Shown piece by piece: positions 17,667-25,632 of a stretch of DNA of 64,000 nt. The notes under the pieces were generated by a model, which did not search any database, was not told where the DNA came from, and saw nothing but the letters and a program-made list of their open reading frames with translations. The stretch spans positions 62,001 through 126,000 of the forward strand of contig JAUIKM010000010.1 in the NCBI GenBank assembly GCA_030430495.1. Direction: 5' to 3'. The position numbers and the translations under genes are program-made. The stretch's first letter is position 1; every line of letters starts with the position of its first letter. The DNA comes from a bacterium (GTDB lineage: Bacteria; Bacteroidota; Ignavibacteria; Kapaibacteriales; UBA7675).

Positions 17667-18632
17667 CTATTGTTTGATCAGGCGGATATGAAACAGTTTG
17701 GGCCAGTTTTTCCCGGTCACAAAGAGGCGCTCGCCTTCCGCATCCCAGGCGATGCCGTTGAGTACTTCGGCGCTGCCCAGCGCCTTATCGGCCGGCGAGA
17801 GCAGGTCGTGCAGATTGATCAGACCGGTCACGTTGCCGTTGAGCGGGTTGATGCGCACGATGGAATTCGTCAGGTAGACATTGGCCCAGATTTCGCCGTC
17901 GATGTACTCGAGTTCGTTGAGGTTGGGCACCGGCTCGCCTTCGGACAGCACCTGAATGCTGCGTTTGACGGAGAAGTCGTTGGGATCGCGGAAATCGATG
18001 CGGGAGCTGCCGTTGCTCATGATCAGATCCGTGCCGTCCCAGGTAAGTCCCCAGCCCTCGCCGCGGTAGTGCAGCGTGTCGATCGGCTCAAATGTGGTGC
18101 GGTCGAACACAAAAGCCGTGCCGGACTGCCAGGTTATCATGTAGATTCGGTCGCCGACGACGGTCATGCCCTCGCCGAAATAGCGCATCGACAGTTCGCG
18201 GCTCTGCACGACCTTACCGCTTTCGAGCAGCACGCGCCGCAGGCTGGAGCGCCCGTGTTGGCCGGTACTTTCAAACAGTTCGCCGTCGATAAACTGCAGG
18301 CCCTGCGTGTATGCCTGCGGATCGTGGGAATAACTCTGCACGATTTCGTAGCCGTAGTTGACGACGCGGGAGGCGGGCTCGTCCACTTCGACCGCCTGGG
18401 GCGGCGGCGGGGGCGGCGCTTGTTGTGGACGCGAGGACATACCGTGTGCGGCCGCATTCGGGGACTCGCCGGTTTTGCTGTGCGGCGCGGATTCTCCGCA
18501 CGCCGAGACAAACAAAAAAATCATGCTCAGCAGCGGCAGAGTCAGAAGTAAACGAGTCCTTTGTGCAGAGACCAGGTGCAAAACACAGGTGGATTCGATC
18601 GGTTCAGAGAGTGGCCATTTCATTGTTGTCAA
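17667..18632 (-). CDS. Glutaminyl-peptide cyclotransferase (bacterial beta-propeller type) lipoprotein
   Basis: The protein has 321 residues (ATG 18632; ATG 18623 is an alternative). A signal ending FLFVSAC predicts lipid anchoring, followed by a Pro-rich linker at about residues 70-80. The domain begins YGYEIVQSYSHDPQAYTQGL, with ESTGQHGRSSLRR, YFGEGMTV, TYEFDR-like repeats, LNELEYIDGEIWANVY and LNGIAWDAEGERLFVTGKNW. This is the plant/bacterial glutaminyl cyclase family that turns N-terminal Gln into pyroglutamate. It should act in the periplasm or on the outer membrane. Its start overlaps the end of the ATP-grasp gene by 29 bases, so it is translationally coupled. That places it in one operon with the ligase and the QEGLA metallopeptidase. 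Confidence 0.85.
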   Translation of the reverse strand: MTTMKWPLSEPIESTCVLHLVSAQRTRLLLTLPLLSMIFLFVSACGESAPHSKTGESPNAAAHGMSSRPQQAPPPPPPQAVEVDEPASRVVNYGYEIVQSYSHDPQAYTQGLQFIDGELFESTGQHGRSSLRRVLLESGKVVQSRELSMRYFGEGMTVVGDRIYMITWQSGTAFVFDRTTFEPIDTLHYRGEGWGLTWDGTDLIMSNGSSRIDFRDPNDFSVKRSIQVLSEGEPVPNLNELEYIDGEIWANVYLTNSIVRINPLNGNVTGLINLHDLLSPADKALGSAEVLNGIAWDAEGERLFVTGKNWPKLFHIRLIKQ

Positions 18633-19650
18633 AGTTGCGTTGGTAGTACTTCATGTATTCGACTTTGCGCTCCAGCGCCTGAACGACGGCAATCGAAAAG
18701 TTGACGCCCTCGAACTTCTGCGCGCTGCCGAGGCCGCCGGGCGAAAATACGTTGATTTCCATCAGTTTGTCCCCGACGATGTCGAGGCCGACGAGGAACA
18801 TGCCGTCCTGCACGATCTTGGGCCGGACGATTTCGACGATTTTCAGGATGGCGTCGTCGACCACCGCCTGGGCGATCGAGCCGCCCGCGTGCACGTTGGA
18901 GCGCATGTCCTCGCCCGCGCGCTCGCGGCGGAAGGCGCAGTATTTGCCTTTGTAGCGCATCGGATTGCCGTTGAGCAGGAAGAGGCGCATGTCCCCTTTT
19001 TCCGCCGCGGGCAGGTACTCCTGCGCTATCACGTAGCCGTCGCGCACGACGGCGTCGATCATCTGATTCAGGTTCGGCATGTCGCTGGGACGCACCAGGA
19101 AAACGTTCTGCCCGCCGGAGCCCTGTAGCGGTTTGAGCACGATGGTGCCGTTCTGCTCGCGGGCAAAGGCGCGGATGTCGTCGCGGTTGCGCGTCACCAG
19201 CGTTCGTGGGCGCACTTCTTCCGGAAAATACTCCAGATAGAGTTTGTTGGCGGCCGCGGCCAGTCCGTTGGGGTCGTTGAGCACCACGACGCCGGAGCGC
19301 ATGGCCATGCGGCCCAGGTTGATACCGGCGTTCTGCGCCCAGGGACGCGTAAAAGCGTCGTCGGCGGGATTGTTGCGCAGGAGCAGTATATCCAGGTCGC
19401 GCATGCAGATGCGCTCGCGCGTTGTACGCGGGCTCTGCAGGTCGCGCAGATAGGACTCGCTGGATTTATAGCGTTTGGCGGGGATGTGCACGGCGTGTGC
19501 ATTGACGGTCCCGTCCGGATCGTAGGCCATGTCGTGCACGCCCATCACCCAGGTGTCGTGTTTCCTGTTTACCGCCGCCATCGCGATGCGATTTGTCGTG
19601 TAGCCCGCCTTTTCCGTCAGGACATCGTTGACGACAATCCCGAGTTTCAT
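18604..19650 (-). CDS. GshB-like ATP-grasp peptide/amide ligase
   Basis: This 348-residue cytoplasmic protein resembles prokaryotic glutathione synthetase along its length. It has N-terminal LGIVVNDV, then LDILLLRNNPADD, VVVLNDPNGLAAAANKLYL, the phosphate loop VLKPLQGSGGQNVFLV, QEYLPAAEKGDMRLFLLNG, the Mg-binding end FLVGLDIVGDKLMEINVFSP and GGLGSAQKF in place of the GshB SPTCIRE. GshB joins gamma-Glu-Cys and Gly using ATP. The changed C-terminal segment and the partner gene suggest a different amino acid or peptide substrate. Its ATG overlaps the QEGLA gene stop (ATGA), showing tight coupling. GshB-like ligases next to QEGLA proteins recur in bacteria, so a shared pathway is likely. Glutathione synthesis itself is uncertain because no gshA is present here. 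Confidence 0.8.
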   Translation of the reverse strand: MKLGIVVNDVLTEKAGYTTNRIAMAAVNRKHDTWVMGVHDMAYDPDGTVNAHAVHIPAKRYKSSESYLRDLQSPRTTRERICMRDLDILLLRNNPADDAFTRPWAQNAGINLGRMAMRSGVVVLNDPNGLAAAANKLYLEYFPEEVRPRTLVTRNRDDIRAFAREQNGTIVLKPLQGSGGQNVFLVRPSDMPNLNQMIDAVVRDGYVIAQEYLPAAEKGDMRLFLLNGNPMRYKGKYCAFRRERAGEDMRSNVHAGGSIAQAVVDDAILKIVEIVRPKIVQDGMFLVGLDIVGDKLMEINVFSPGGLGSAQKFEGVNFSIAVVQALERKVEYMKYYQRNFDNNEMATL

Positions 19651-21569
19651 TCATTCCTCCGCGTGATCAGATCCGCGACATTCATGCCGCGCGCCAGCAT
19701 TTCAAGCCGTTTCGCCGTTTGCGGATTGCGCAGGTAACGGGGTTCGAGCGGTGCGGGGCGCAGGATGCCGCGGGAGAGCAGTTCAGTTGTCAAGGCCAGA
19801 TGTTTCGCTGCAATTTTACCGATAAAAAGTGATTCAATCTCACCGCCGTCGCCCAAATATTTCAGCAGGCCGTGCAGACCCCGCAGGTAGACGGCATCTT
19901 TCGTCAGCCCGCCCGAACGAAAAACGCGCAGTACAACCGTAAAAGCCGTCTCCCGCGCAAAACCGTAGTCGACGTTCAGCAGGCGAAATGTTTCAACAAA
20001 ATCCGCGCCGCGGATCATTGCGTCGACGGCGACGACGCGCGCCGCCAGCAGGCGCAGACGCGCGGGACTGAGGCCGCCCACCAGAAACTCCGACAGCACC
20101 GCCAGCCCCTCCTGCAGTTCCTCATAACCAGCGAGCCCCTGGCGCAGCTGGCGGAAGGGCTGCGCCGCTCCGTTGTACCAGGTCAGCATGTGCGTGCCGA
20201 TTTCGTGCTGCAACAGCGCCTCGACGCGGTTGGACGGCACGCGCGTATCGCGGCCGATCAGAAGACGACCGCGCGAGACCAGCAGGCCGACGACGTCGCT
20301 GCGCACTTCCACGCGGGCGTCGATCGACGGCATGATACGCCGATAGTATTCGACCTCGGCGCGCGCCGACTCCGCAAAGGCCTCGCAGCCGAACCAGCGG
20401 ATGCGACGGCCTTCGCGTGTTCCCGGCGGAATGCGCTCCAGCAGGTCGCGCGCCACGTCCAGCAGATCGTTTTTGACCGGCCCGAAGATTTTCAGGCTGC
20501 CGTAGCGGAATTGGCTGGTGCCGCGCTCGCCGAGCATCCAGAGCATCGTGTCGAGTTCGTTGCGCTTCTGGCGCAGCAGGAACTCCATCGTCGGATCTTC
20601 AACGTTCTCCAGCCTGATGTTGAACAGACTGCGGCGCAGCAGGTCCGGGTCGGCCGGCAGCGGACGGTAGTACAGTTCCGGCGGGGCGGAGCATTTGGAG
20701 CGCACAAATGCGGCGTAGGCCTGGCGCGCGTTGACCGGCGTCACCTGCAGCAGGAAGTCAAACTTGTCCTCGACGGCCGCCAGATCGGCGTCGACCTTCC
20801 ACACGACGCGCCCCGGCGTGCGGCGGCCCAGCGCGTGGTGGTCCTCCGGCCGGAAGGTGCTGGCGCGATGCGAAAATTCAAAGAATGCTTTTTTGAGGAC
20901 GTTCGACAGACGCCGCCGTATCTGCCGGTGCAGCAGCGGGTACAACGCGCCGTCCTTGCCGCGAAACACCGGCTGAATTTCCAGCCCAAGAACAAAACAG
21001 TTGAGCGCCTGGGCGCGCGGCGCGGCGAGCAGCGGCTTGAGACCCGCCGCATGCGTCGCCTCCGTTTTGACGATCTCCACGCACACGTCGCGGCGGTGTA
21101 TGCGCGCCGCCTCCATCTCGCTCTTAAAGCGACCGGAAAAACGCAGGGGCATGCGCGTCGGTGAGAGTTTGAGCCTGAAGTTGATTTCGCTGTGCGCCGC
21201 CGATTCCTCAACATGAAAGTCGCCGGTCGAGATTTCAAGCAGCAGGAAAGCGCCGAAACGACGCGACATGTCGGCAACAAGCCGGTCCACGACGCCACGC
21301 AACTCGCGGTGATGGCGGGCGGCGGCGGAAGCGACAATGCTGAGCGGTTCGGCGGCGAGAAGTTCTTCCGTGCCCGCATCGGCGGCGCCCGGCGGAACGC
21401 GGTACAAGACCGCAAAAGGCATGGCGCGGTCCAGGCGGATGCGGCCGCCGCCGTCCAGTTCGACTCTTCTGGCGCCGTCGTCCAGACAGGCCAGCGCATC
21501 GGCAAGAGAATTGGCGCCGCTTTCGGCGGCGGGCGGGGATTTCATCGGGCGCATTCCGGATGCAGTCAA
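19647..21569 (-). CDS. QEGLA-motif (DUF1704, MATCAP-like) zinc metallopeptidase
   Basis: The protein has 640 residues (ATG 21569; ATG 21554 or 21545 also possible). The C-terminal half carries HEIGTH at residues 455-460 and QEGLA at 486-490. These are the hallmarks of the family once called flavohemoglobin expression-modulating QEGLA motif proteins. The same fold and motifs occur in the human tubulin tyrosine carboxypeptidases MATCAP1/2, where two His and a later Glu bind zinc; Glu 487 is placed to be that Glu. The N-terminal 300 residues are a less conserved helical/beta region. It has no signal peptide, so it is likely cytoplasmic. It heads an operon with a GshB-like ligase and a glutaminyl cyclase. 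The bacterial substrate is not established. Confidence 0.85.
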   Translation of the reverse strand: MTASGMRPMKSPPAAESGANSLADALACLDDGARRVELDGGGRIRLDRAMPFAVLYRVPPGAADAGTEELLAAEPLSIVASAAARHHRELRGVVDRLVADMSRRFGAFLLLEISTGDFHVEESAAHSEINFRLKLSPTRMPLRFSGRFKSEMEAARIHRRDVCVEIVKTEATHAAGLKPLLAAPRAQALNCFVLGLEIQPVFRGKDGALYPLLHRQIRRRLSNVLKKAFFEFSHRASTFRPEDHHALGRRTPGRVVWKVDADLAAVEDKFDFLLQVTPVNARQAYAAFVRSKCSAPPELYYRPLPADPDLLRRSLFNIRLENVEDPTMEFLLRQKRNELDTMLWMLGERGTSQFRYGSLKIFGPVKNDLLDVARDLLERIPPGTREGRRIRWFGCEAFAESARAEVEYYRRIMPSIDARVEVRSDVVGLLVSRGRLLIGRDTRVPSNRVEALLQHEIGTHMLTWYNGAAQPFRQLRQGLAGYEELQEGLAVLSEFLVGGLSPARLRLLAARVVAVDAMIRGADFVETFRLLNVDYGFARETAFTVVLRVFRSGGLTKDAVYLRGLHGLLKYLGDGGEIESLFIGKIAAKHLALTTELLSRGILRPAPLEPRYLRNPQTAKRLEMLARGMNVADLITRRNE

Positions 21570-21780
21570 TGTCCGGCGGGGAGCAGGACGGGACGGAACT
21601 CAGGCGGGCGGCGCAACGACTCCGCGTCCTGCCTGAAGCGGAATTGACGGCGGCGATATACGCAGAATTTTCGACATCTCAGCGGTTGATTAATCGCGGC
21701 GGTCCGGGAGCGACATTCGGCGGGGCGGGAATCCTTAACAATTTGGCGGCGACTGGTAGTTTTCAGCACAAAACAGTGAT

Positions 21781-21812
21781 TTTGAGACGCATCCGCAGAG
21801 ATGCGTCTCAAA
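21781..21812. repeat. Perfect 13-bp inverted repeat
   Basis: TTTGAGACGCATC and GATGCGTCTCAAA are exact reverse complements around the six-base loop CGCAGA. No T-run follows on either strand, so it is not a classical terminator. It may be a protein-binding site, an RNA structure in the QEGLA leader, or a relic element end. Confidence 0.7.
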
Positions 21813-22082
21813 GTTCATCGAAAAAAAGCGGCGTGCTTTTCTTATTGGCCTGTTTTCGTACGATTTCCTCGGATAGGCGCTTGACAGAATTTGGCAGAGA
21901 CCATGCCACAAACTATATTTAGCCCAGTGAATTCGGCGGCTGGGTTTATTTCCACTGCCAAAATCTTGTCCGCCGGGTTCCACTTTTTTCCAACGAATCA
22001 GATAAACCGCAGGCAACCCGGTTGGGTTAAGCAATCTACCGATCCTGGAAAAGTTACCGGTACTGCCAAAGATTCACTGCCG

Positions 22083-22098
22083 CGACTCTTTTGAGTCG
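22083..22098 (-). terminator. Small hairpin directly after the 70-residue peptide gene
   Basis: CGACTC and GAGTCG pair around AAAA on the minus strand, two bases after the stop codon. The stem is only six pairs and no T-run follows, so termination is possible but weak. Confidence 0.35.
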
Positions 22099-22099
22099 A

Positions 22100-22312
22100 T
22101 TAATCTTCGGCTTCTTCGTCATCCAGGAAAATGATCGACTCGGTTTGCGGACCGTACGTTTCAAGTATATCTGCCGTCAGATCGGGATCCTGCTGGATCG
22201 CCGTGATTTCGGGTTGGTATTGTTGCTCATATGCATCAATTTCGGCGTAGTAGTATGCGCCCGGGCTGACAATTACGGTCAGATACAAAAGGATGCTCAG
22301 TAGGACTGTCAT
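22100..22312 (-). CDS. Small exported or membrane-anchored acidic peptide
   Basis: This 70-residue ORF has a signal- or anchor-like start (MTVLLSILLYLTVIVSPG) and an acidic, soluble remainder ending in LDDEEAED. AGGATA lies about eight bases before the ATG, and a hairpin sits just after the stop. These features make a real gene more likely than chance. The family is not recognised. The stretch is flanked by non-coding DNA on both sides, so the gene stands alone. It would face the periplasm if the N-terminus acts as a signal anchor. Confidence 0.55.
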   Translation of the reverse strand: MTVLLSILLYLTVIVSPGAYYYAEIDAYEQQYQPEITAIQQDPDLTADILETYGPQTESIIFLDDEEAED

Positions 22313-22439
22313 GGCGTTTATCCTGATTGAATGATTGAATGAGGGAATGAGAAGAAGTATTTGATACGAAGCTACACTGCCCCTTCAGAAAAATATACCG
22401 GAAATATTGGCTGCAATACCGCTTGTCATTTATTTACGT

Positions 22440-22447
22440 TATCTTGT
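22440..22447 (+). promoter_or_regulatory. Putative -7 element TATCTTGT
   Basis: It lies 50 bases before ATG 22497 and resembles the other TATCTT elements in this window. Confidence 0.4.
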
Positions 22448-22496
22448 GTGGGTTCAATGACAAACCGGAACCGATCGCAGCCGGGGCAGTACAGAC

Positions 22497-24080
22497 ATGA
22501 AAATCATCAGTGAAATCTTTGCACTTATCAGATCCAAATCCAGTCGGAAACACCCGGCTCTGCGCTACTTCTTCAAGTCCGACGCAATCTACACGCGGCT
22601 GCTGAAGGGTTTTGTCAGCGGCGACTATGCCGATGACGATGCCGCAGCACAGGATTTGTACCAGGCCGACGCCTCGGACCAGCGTTATACCAACACCAAA
22701 CACCGGCTGATGAATCAGCTGATCTCAACGACTCTCTGTCTGAACATCGAACAACCGGCCCACTCAGAGTATCTGACAAACATTTATTCGGCCAAACGGG
22801 AGCTGTTTGCCGCCGAAGTCTTCCAGTTCTTCCAATTACATGAAGCCTATCATTTCGTTATCCGCCGCGTACTGCCCAAAGCCGTTCGCTACCAGGCCAC
22901 CGACGTGGAATTGCGCTGTCACGAAATGCTGCGCGACTACCACACGATGTACGGGCCGGCCTGGAAAGCCAACGATCACGCGCGCCGCGCGCTGAATCTG
23001 GCCCGCGTCCGCCTGGACGAGATCCACGCCATCAACACGCGCAATCGCATCCGCGCCGAGTTTGCGCACAAAACGGAACCGCGCCCGGAGCTGGCGCTCG
23101 AACTGGAAGAGGAATGCCGGCGCATCGAAGCAAACGCCGCCGAACACAAATCACGCGTGCTGGTTATGGGCGCCGCCGCCACGCGCGGACTCCTGCTGCA
23201 ACTGCTCGGCCGCTGGAAGGACGCCCGCGAAGTCTACTTCGGTATGTTGCAGTACCTTGCCGACAACCCGCACCTGGCCAACAAAATTCGCCGTTCGCGC
23301 ACCTGCCGTAAAATCGTGGAATGTTCCATGTTCATGCGCGACTACGAAACGGGCTTTAAATACGCCGAAGAAGGATTTCCGGACCAGACTGCCGAGATGC
23401 CGTCCTGGTTCAACTTTGCGCTGATGTACTTCCTGCTGTGCATGCACGCCGGAAACTACGGCAAAGCCGCCGAGATTTTCCGCCTGGTCGTCAGCCGCGA
23501 AAAATTCCACAACGTAGCCGAACGCGTTGAAATCTGGCAGATCTTTGAGGCCTATCTGCGTTTTGTGCTCGGGCCGATCGAAAAAACGCAACTGCCCGCC
23601 CACATTACCATTTACGGCCGCTCGTTTAACATTTACCGCTTCCTGAACGAAGTGCCGCACTACCAGCAGGACAAACGCGGTGTTAACATCGCGATCCTGA
23701 TTGTGCACATCCTGCACCTGCTGCGCGAGCGCAAATTCGAACCGCTCGACAGTCGCATCCGCTGCATTCAGGAATACATGAGCCGTCAGCTGCGCCGCGA
23801 CGACGGTTACCGTCCCTACTATCGCACCGAAGTATTCCTGCGCATGCTGCGCGTCATGAAAAACAAGGAATACAATTACAGCGCCGTTAAAGCGCGCTCC
23901 CAGCGTTATCTGGACAAACTGCACGAAACCGCCGCCGTCGATCCGCAGGGCGATCCGCGTGTGCTGGAAATTCTACCCTACGAAGAACTCTGGAATTCCA
24001 TTCTGCGCGAACTTCAACAGATTGAACAGGAAGGCTGCCTGGTGCAGGTCCACTCCGGCCGCATAGCGGCGGATCACTAA
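22497..24080 (+). CDS. Long alpha-helical protein, possible paralogue of the 2629-4116 product
   Basis: The protein has 527 residues, is all-helical and shows no signal or membrane span. It begins MKIISEIFALIRSKSSRKHP and continues through repeated helix pairs, for example residues 220-330 around GRWKDAREVYFGMLQYL and NYGKAAEIFRLVV, which resemble TPR-like or solenoid units. Charged and aromatic residues are frequent. I do not recognise a named family. Length, architecture and a segment near residue 75 (NTKHRLMNQLIST) suggest a distant relationship to the protein at 2629-4116. The function is unknown; a protein-interaction scaffold is the best inference. No terminator with a T-run was seen downstream. 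Confidence 0.75.
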   Translation: MKIISEIFALIRSKSSRKHPALRYFFKSDAIYTRLLKGFVSGDYADDDAAAQDLYQADASDQRYTNTKHRLMNQLISTTLCLNIEQPAHSEYLTNIYSAKRELFAAEVFQFFQLHEAYHFVIRRVLPKAVRYQATDVELRCHEMLRDYHTMYGPAWKANDHARRALNLARVRLDEIHAINTRNRIRAEFAHKTEPRPELALELEEECRRIEANAAEHKSRVLVMGAAATRGLLLQLLGRWKDAREVYFGMLQYLADNPHLANKIRRSRTCRKIVECSMFMRDYETGFKYAEEGFPDQTAEMPSWFNFALMYFLLCMHAGNYGKAAEIFRLVVSREKFHNVAERVEIWQIFEAYLRFVLGPIEKTQLPAHITIYGRSFNIYRFLNEVPHYQQDKRGVNIAILIVHILHLLRERKFEPLDSRIRCIQEYMSRQLRRDDGYRPYYRTEVFLRMLRVMKNKEYNYSAVKARSQRYLDKLHETAAVDPQGDPRVLEILPYEELWNSILRELQQIEQEGCLVQVHSGRIAADH

Positions 24081-24137
24081 ACTTCTCGCGCCGCATTTGT
24101 CAACACCAGACCGCTTCGCCTCCGCTTATTCAAGCGG

Positions 24138-24190
24138 GCGGCTTGCTTCTTTCTTTTGTTAACCTCGCAGATTCAAGCCGGAAGGCCGCG
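24138..24190 (+). repeat. Dispersed 53-base repeat, copy 1
   Basis: GCGGCTTG, CTTTTGTTAACC, CGCAG, TCAAGCCG and AAGGC occur in this order with the same spacing as in the reverse complement of 29405-29457. I count about ten differences in 53 bases. It lies just after the stop of the helical protein gene. A shorter third match is at 40516. Confidence 0.6.
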
Positions 24191-24336
24191 CGTCCGTGCC
24201 GCGCATATGTGTTTAACAGACTTCAGGCCCGTCGGTGTGTGCCTGCGTGATTAACAAAAGAGTCAGAAGAGCCTGAGACCGAAGTGCAACGAAGGGCTCA
24301 AAGCGATCTTGCGCCGCAGGCGGAATCCGCCGGTGT

Positions 24337-25632
24337 TTAAGCGCCCACCTTGACGTCCAGCACCATGAGAACCGTAGCGTCGACGTCCGTCTGAAACGCC
24401 ATGATCGTATCCGCCGCGTAGTCGGACAGTGTTTTATCGATGGTGTTAACAGATGAATCGACCTCGGCCATTGTCAACCCGACGTGTTCAAAGGCCGCAC
24501 AGATTTTACCGCCGATCGTGCGAACAAGTTCGCCGAAGAGTTCATCGCATTCGCTGAGCGAAAGCCGTACGCCGTTCATGACGCGCGAAGCCAGGTTGTT
24601 GGCGTCGCGTCGCGAAGTAATCAGACAGAGCGTTGCGTTAACATGTGAATTTTTATCCGTCAGGGCAGCGCGCGCTTCCAGTTCCAGCGAGAGGTTCCGG
24701 GCGGAATCCATCGCGGCGATGCGCACTTCTGTTTTAGCCATCACACCGATGGTCTGCTGCACGGCTTTAAACATTTCCTGCGGCAATTCTTCGGACAGGC
24801 GCCGCCGCAGTTCGCGCTCCGTCGTGACTTTAGCGGGATCGGCATCCAGACTGAGAGCGTTAAAACGCTCCAGCAATGTTTCCGGACTGAGCGTCTGCAC
24901 CAGACGACCATCAAACAACGCGCGGTCAAAGCTGCCGTTGGCATTGCGGCCCAGCAGAATAATGCGCACGTTTTTGCCGGCAATATCGCGCACTTTCTGC
25001 GCCAGCATGTGTTCGTTGAGCAGCGGCAGATTTTCACCGATGATAACCGTCTGCGGGTGTTCCTGCAGAAACAGCTCAAGACCTTCCGCACCGCTCTGGG
25101 CCGTCAGCACGCTGAAGCTTTTATCCAGCACTTCCCGGCACAGGTCGAGAAAACGATCGTCCTCGCTTGCGACCAGCACCCTGTTGCGATTGGCTGCGCG
25201 TGCATTTGTCCGCTGCATCCCGCGCGCGTTGCGCACCTGCTCGATCAAATGACTGAAGCGCGCCATGGCCAGCTCGTAGTCGAGCGGCTTGAGGATGTAG
25301 TCGGAGACGCCGAAAGTCATCAGCTCTTCAAACATGCGTTTGGATTTGGCGGCGGTGAGTACGATGACGGGCAGATGTGAATAGTGCGGGCACTGGCGGA
25401 TGGCTTCCAGCACCTCGCTGCCGCTGAGCACCGGCATGTTGACGTCCAGCACCACAAAGTCGGGCATCTCGGCTTCAATAGCCTGCAACCCCTCCAGACC
25501 GTTGCCCACTTCGGTGACCGACACGCCGAATTTCTTGTGGAGCAGCGCGCGCAGGTAGGTGCGGTCGGCTTCGCCGTCGTCCATGACCAGGGCGCGCAGG
25601 GGCCTTCTCGTGTTCTCGGCGGCAGCTCTCAT
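24337..25632 (-). CDS. Response regulator: active receiver, degenerate receiver, CheX-like domain
   Basis: The 431-residue protein has a complete receiver domain (residues 12-130) with Asp 18/19, phospho-acceptor Asp 63 in VVLDVNMP, Thr 93 and Lys 115. A second receiver-like domain (about 150-250) keeps the shape (RVLVASEDD, RIILLGRN), but the acceptor position reads TVIIGENLP, with Gly 199 for Asp, so it should not be phosphorylated. The C-terminal 140 residues include LSECDELFGELVRTIGGKI, which resembles CheC/CheX-type phosphatase domains. No DNA-binding domain is present. Its ATG overlaps the kinase gene stop (TGATG), so the pair is coupled. It probably relays or switches off a phosphosignal rather than acting as a transcription factor. 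Confidence 0.8.
   Translation of the reverse strand: MRAAAENTRRPLRALVMDDGEADRTYLRALLHKKFGVSVTEVGNGLEGLQAIEAEMPDFVVLDVNMPVLSGSEVLEAIRQCPHYSHLPVIVLTAAKSKRMFEELMTFGVSDYILKPLDYELAMARFSHLIEQVRNARGMQRTNARAANRNRVLVASEDDRFLDLCREVLDKSFSVLTAQSGAEGLELFLQEHPQTVIIGENLPLLNEHMLAQKVRDIAGKNVRIILLGRNANGSFDRALFDGRLVQTLSPETLLERFNALSLDADPAKVTTERELRRRLSEELPQEMFKAVQQTIGVMAKTEVRIAAMDSARNLSLELEARAALTDKNSHVNATLCLITSRRDANNLASRVMNGVRLSLSECDELFGELVRTIGGKICAAFEHVGLTMAEVDSSVNTIDKTLSDYAADTIMAFQTDVDATVLMVLDVKVGA

Larger units (their letters stand above)
21570..22099. other. Intergenic region with two hairpins
   Basis: This 530-base stretch lies upstream of the QEGLA operon (minus) and downstream of the 70-residue peptide gene (minus). 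It is AT-richer in its right half. ORFs on both strands lack protein character. It holds a perfect 13-bp stem at 21781 and a small hairpin at 22083. Confidence 0.4.

Noticed and set aside
19872-21164. 430-codon plus ORF inside the QEGLA gene
   Set aside because: Antisense to HEIGTH and QEGLA motifs; the translation is Arg/Gln/His-rich with no family.
17667-21569. Simple glutathione synthesis operon
   Set aside because: No gshA is present, and the partner genes are a QEGLA peptidase and a glutaminyl cyclase; glutathione synthesis cannot be excluded but is not supported.
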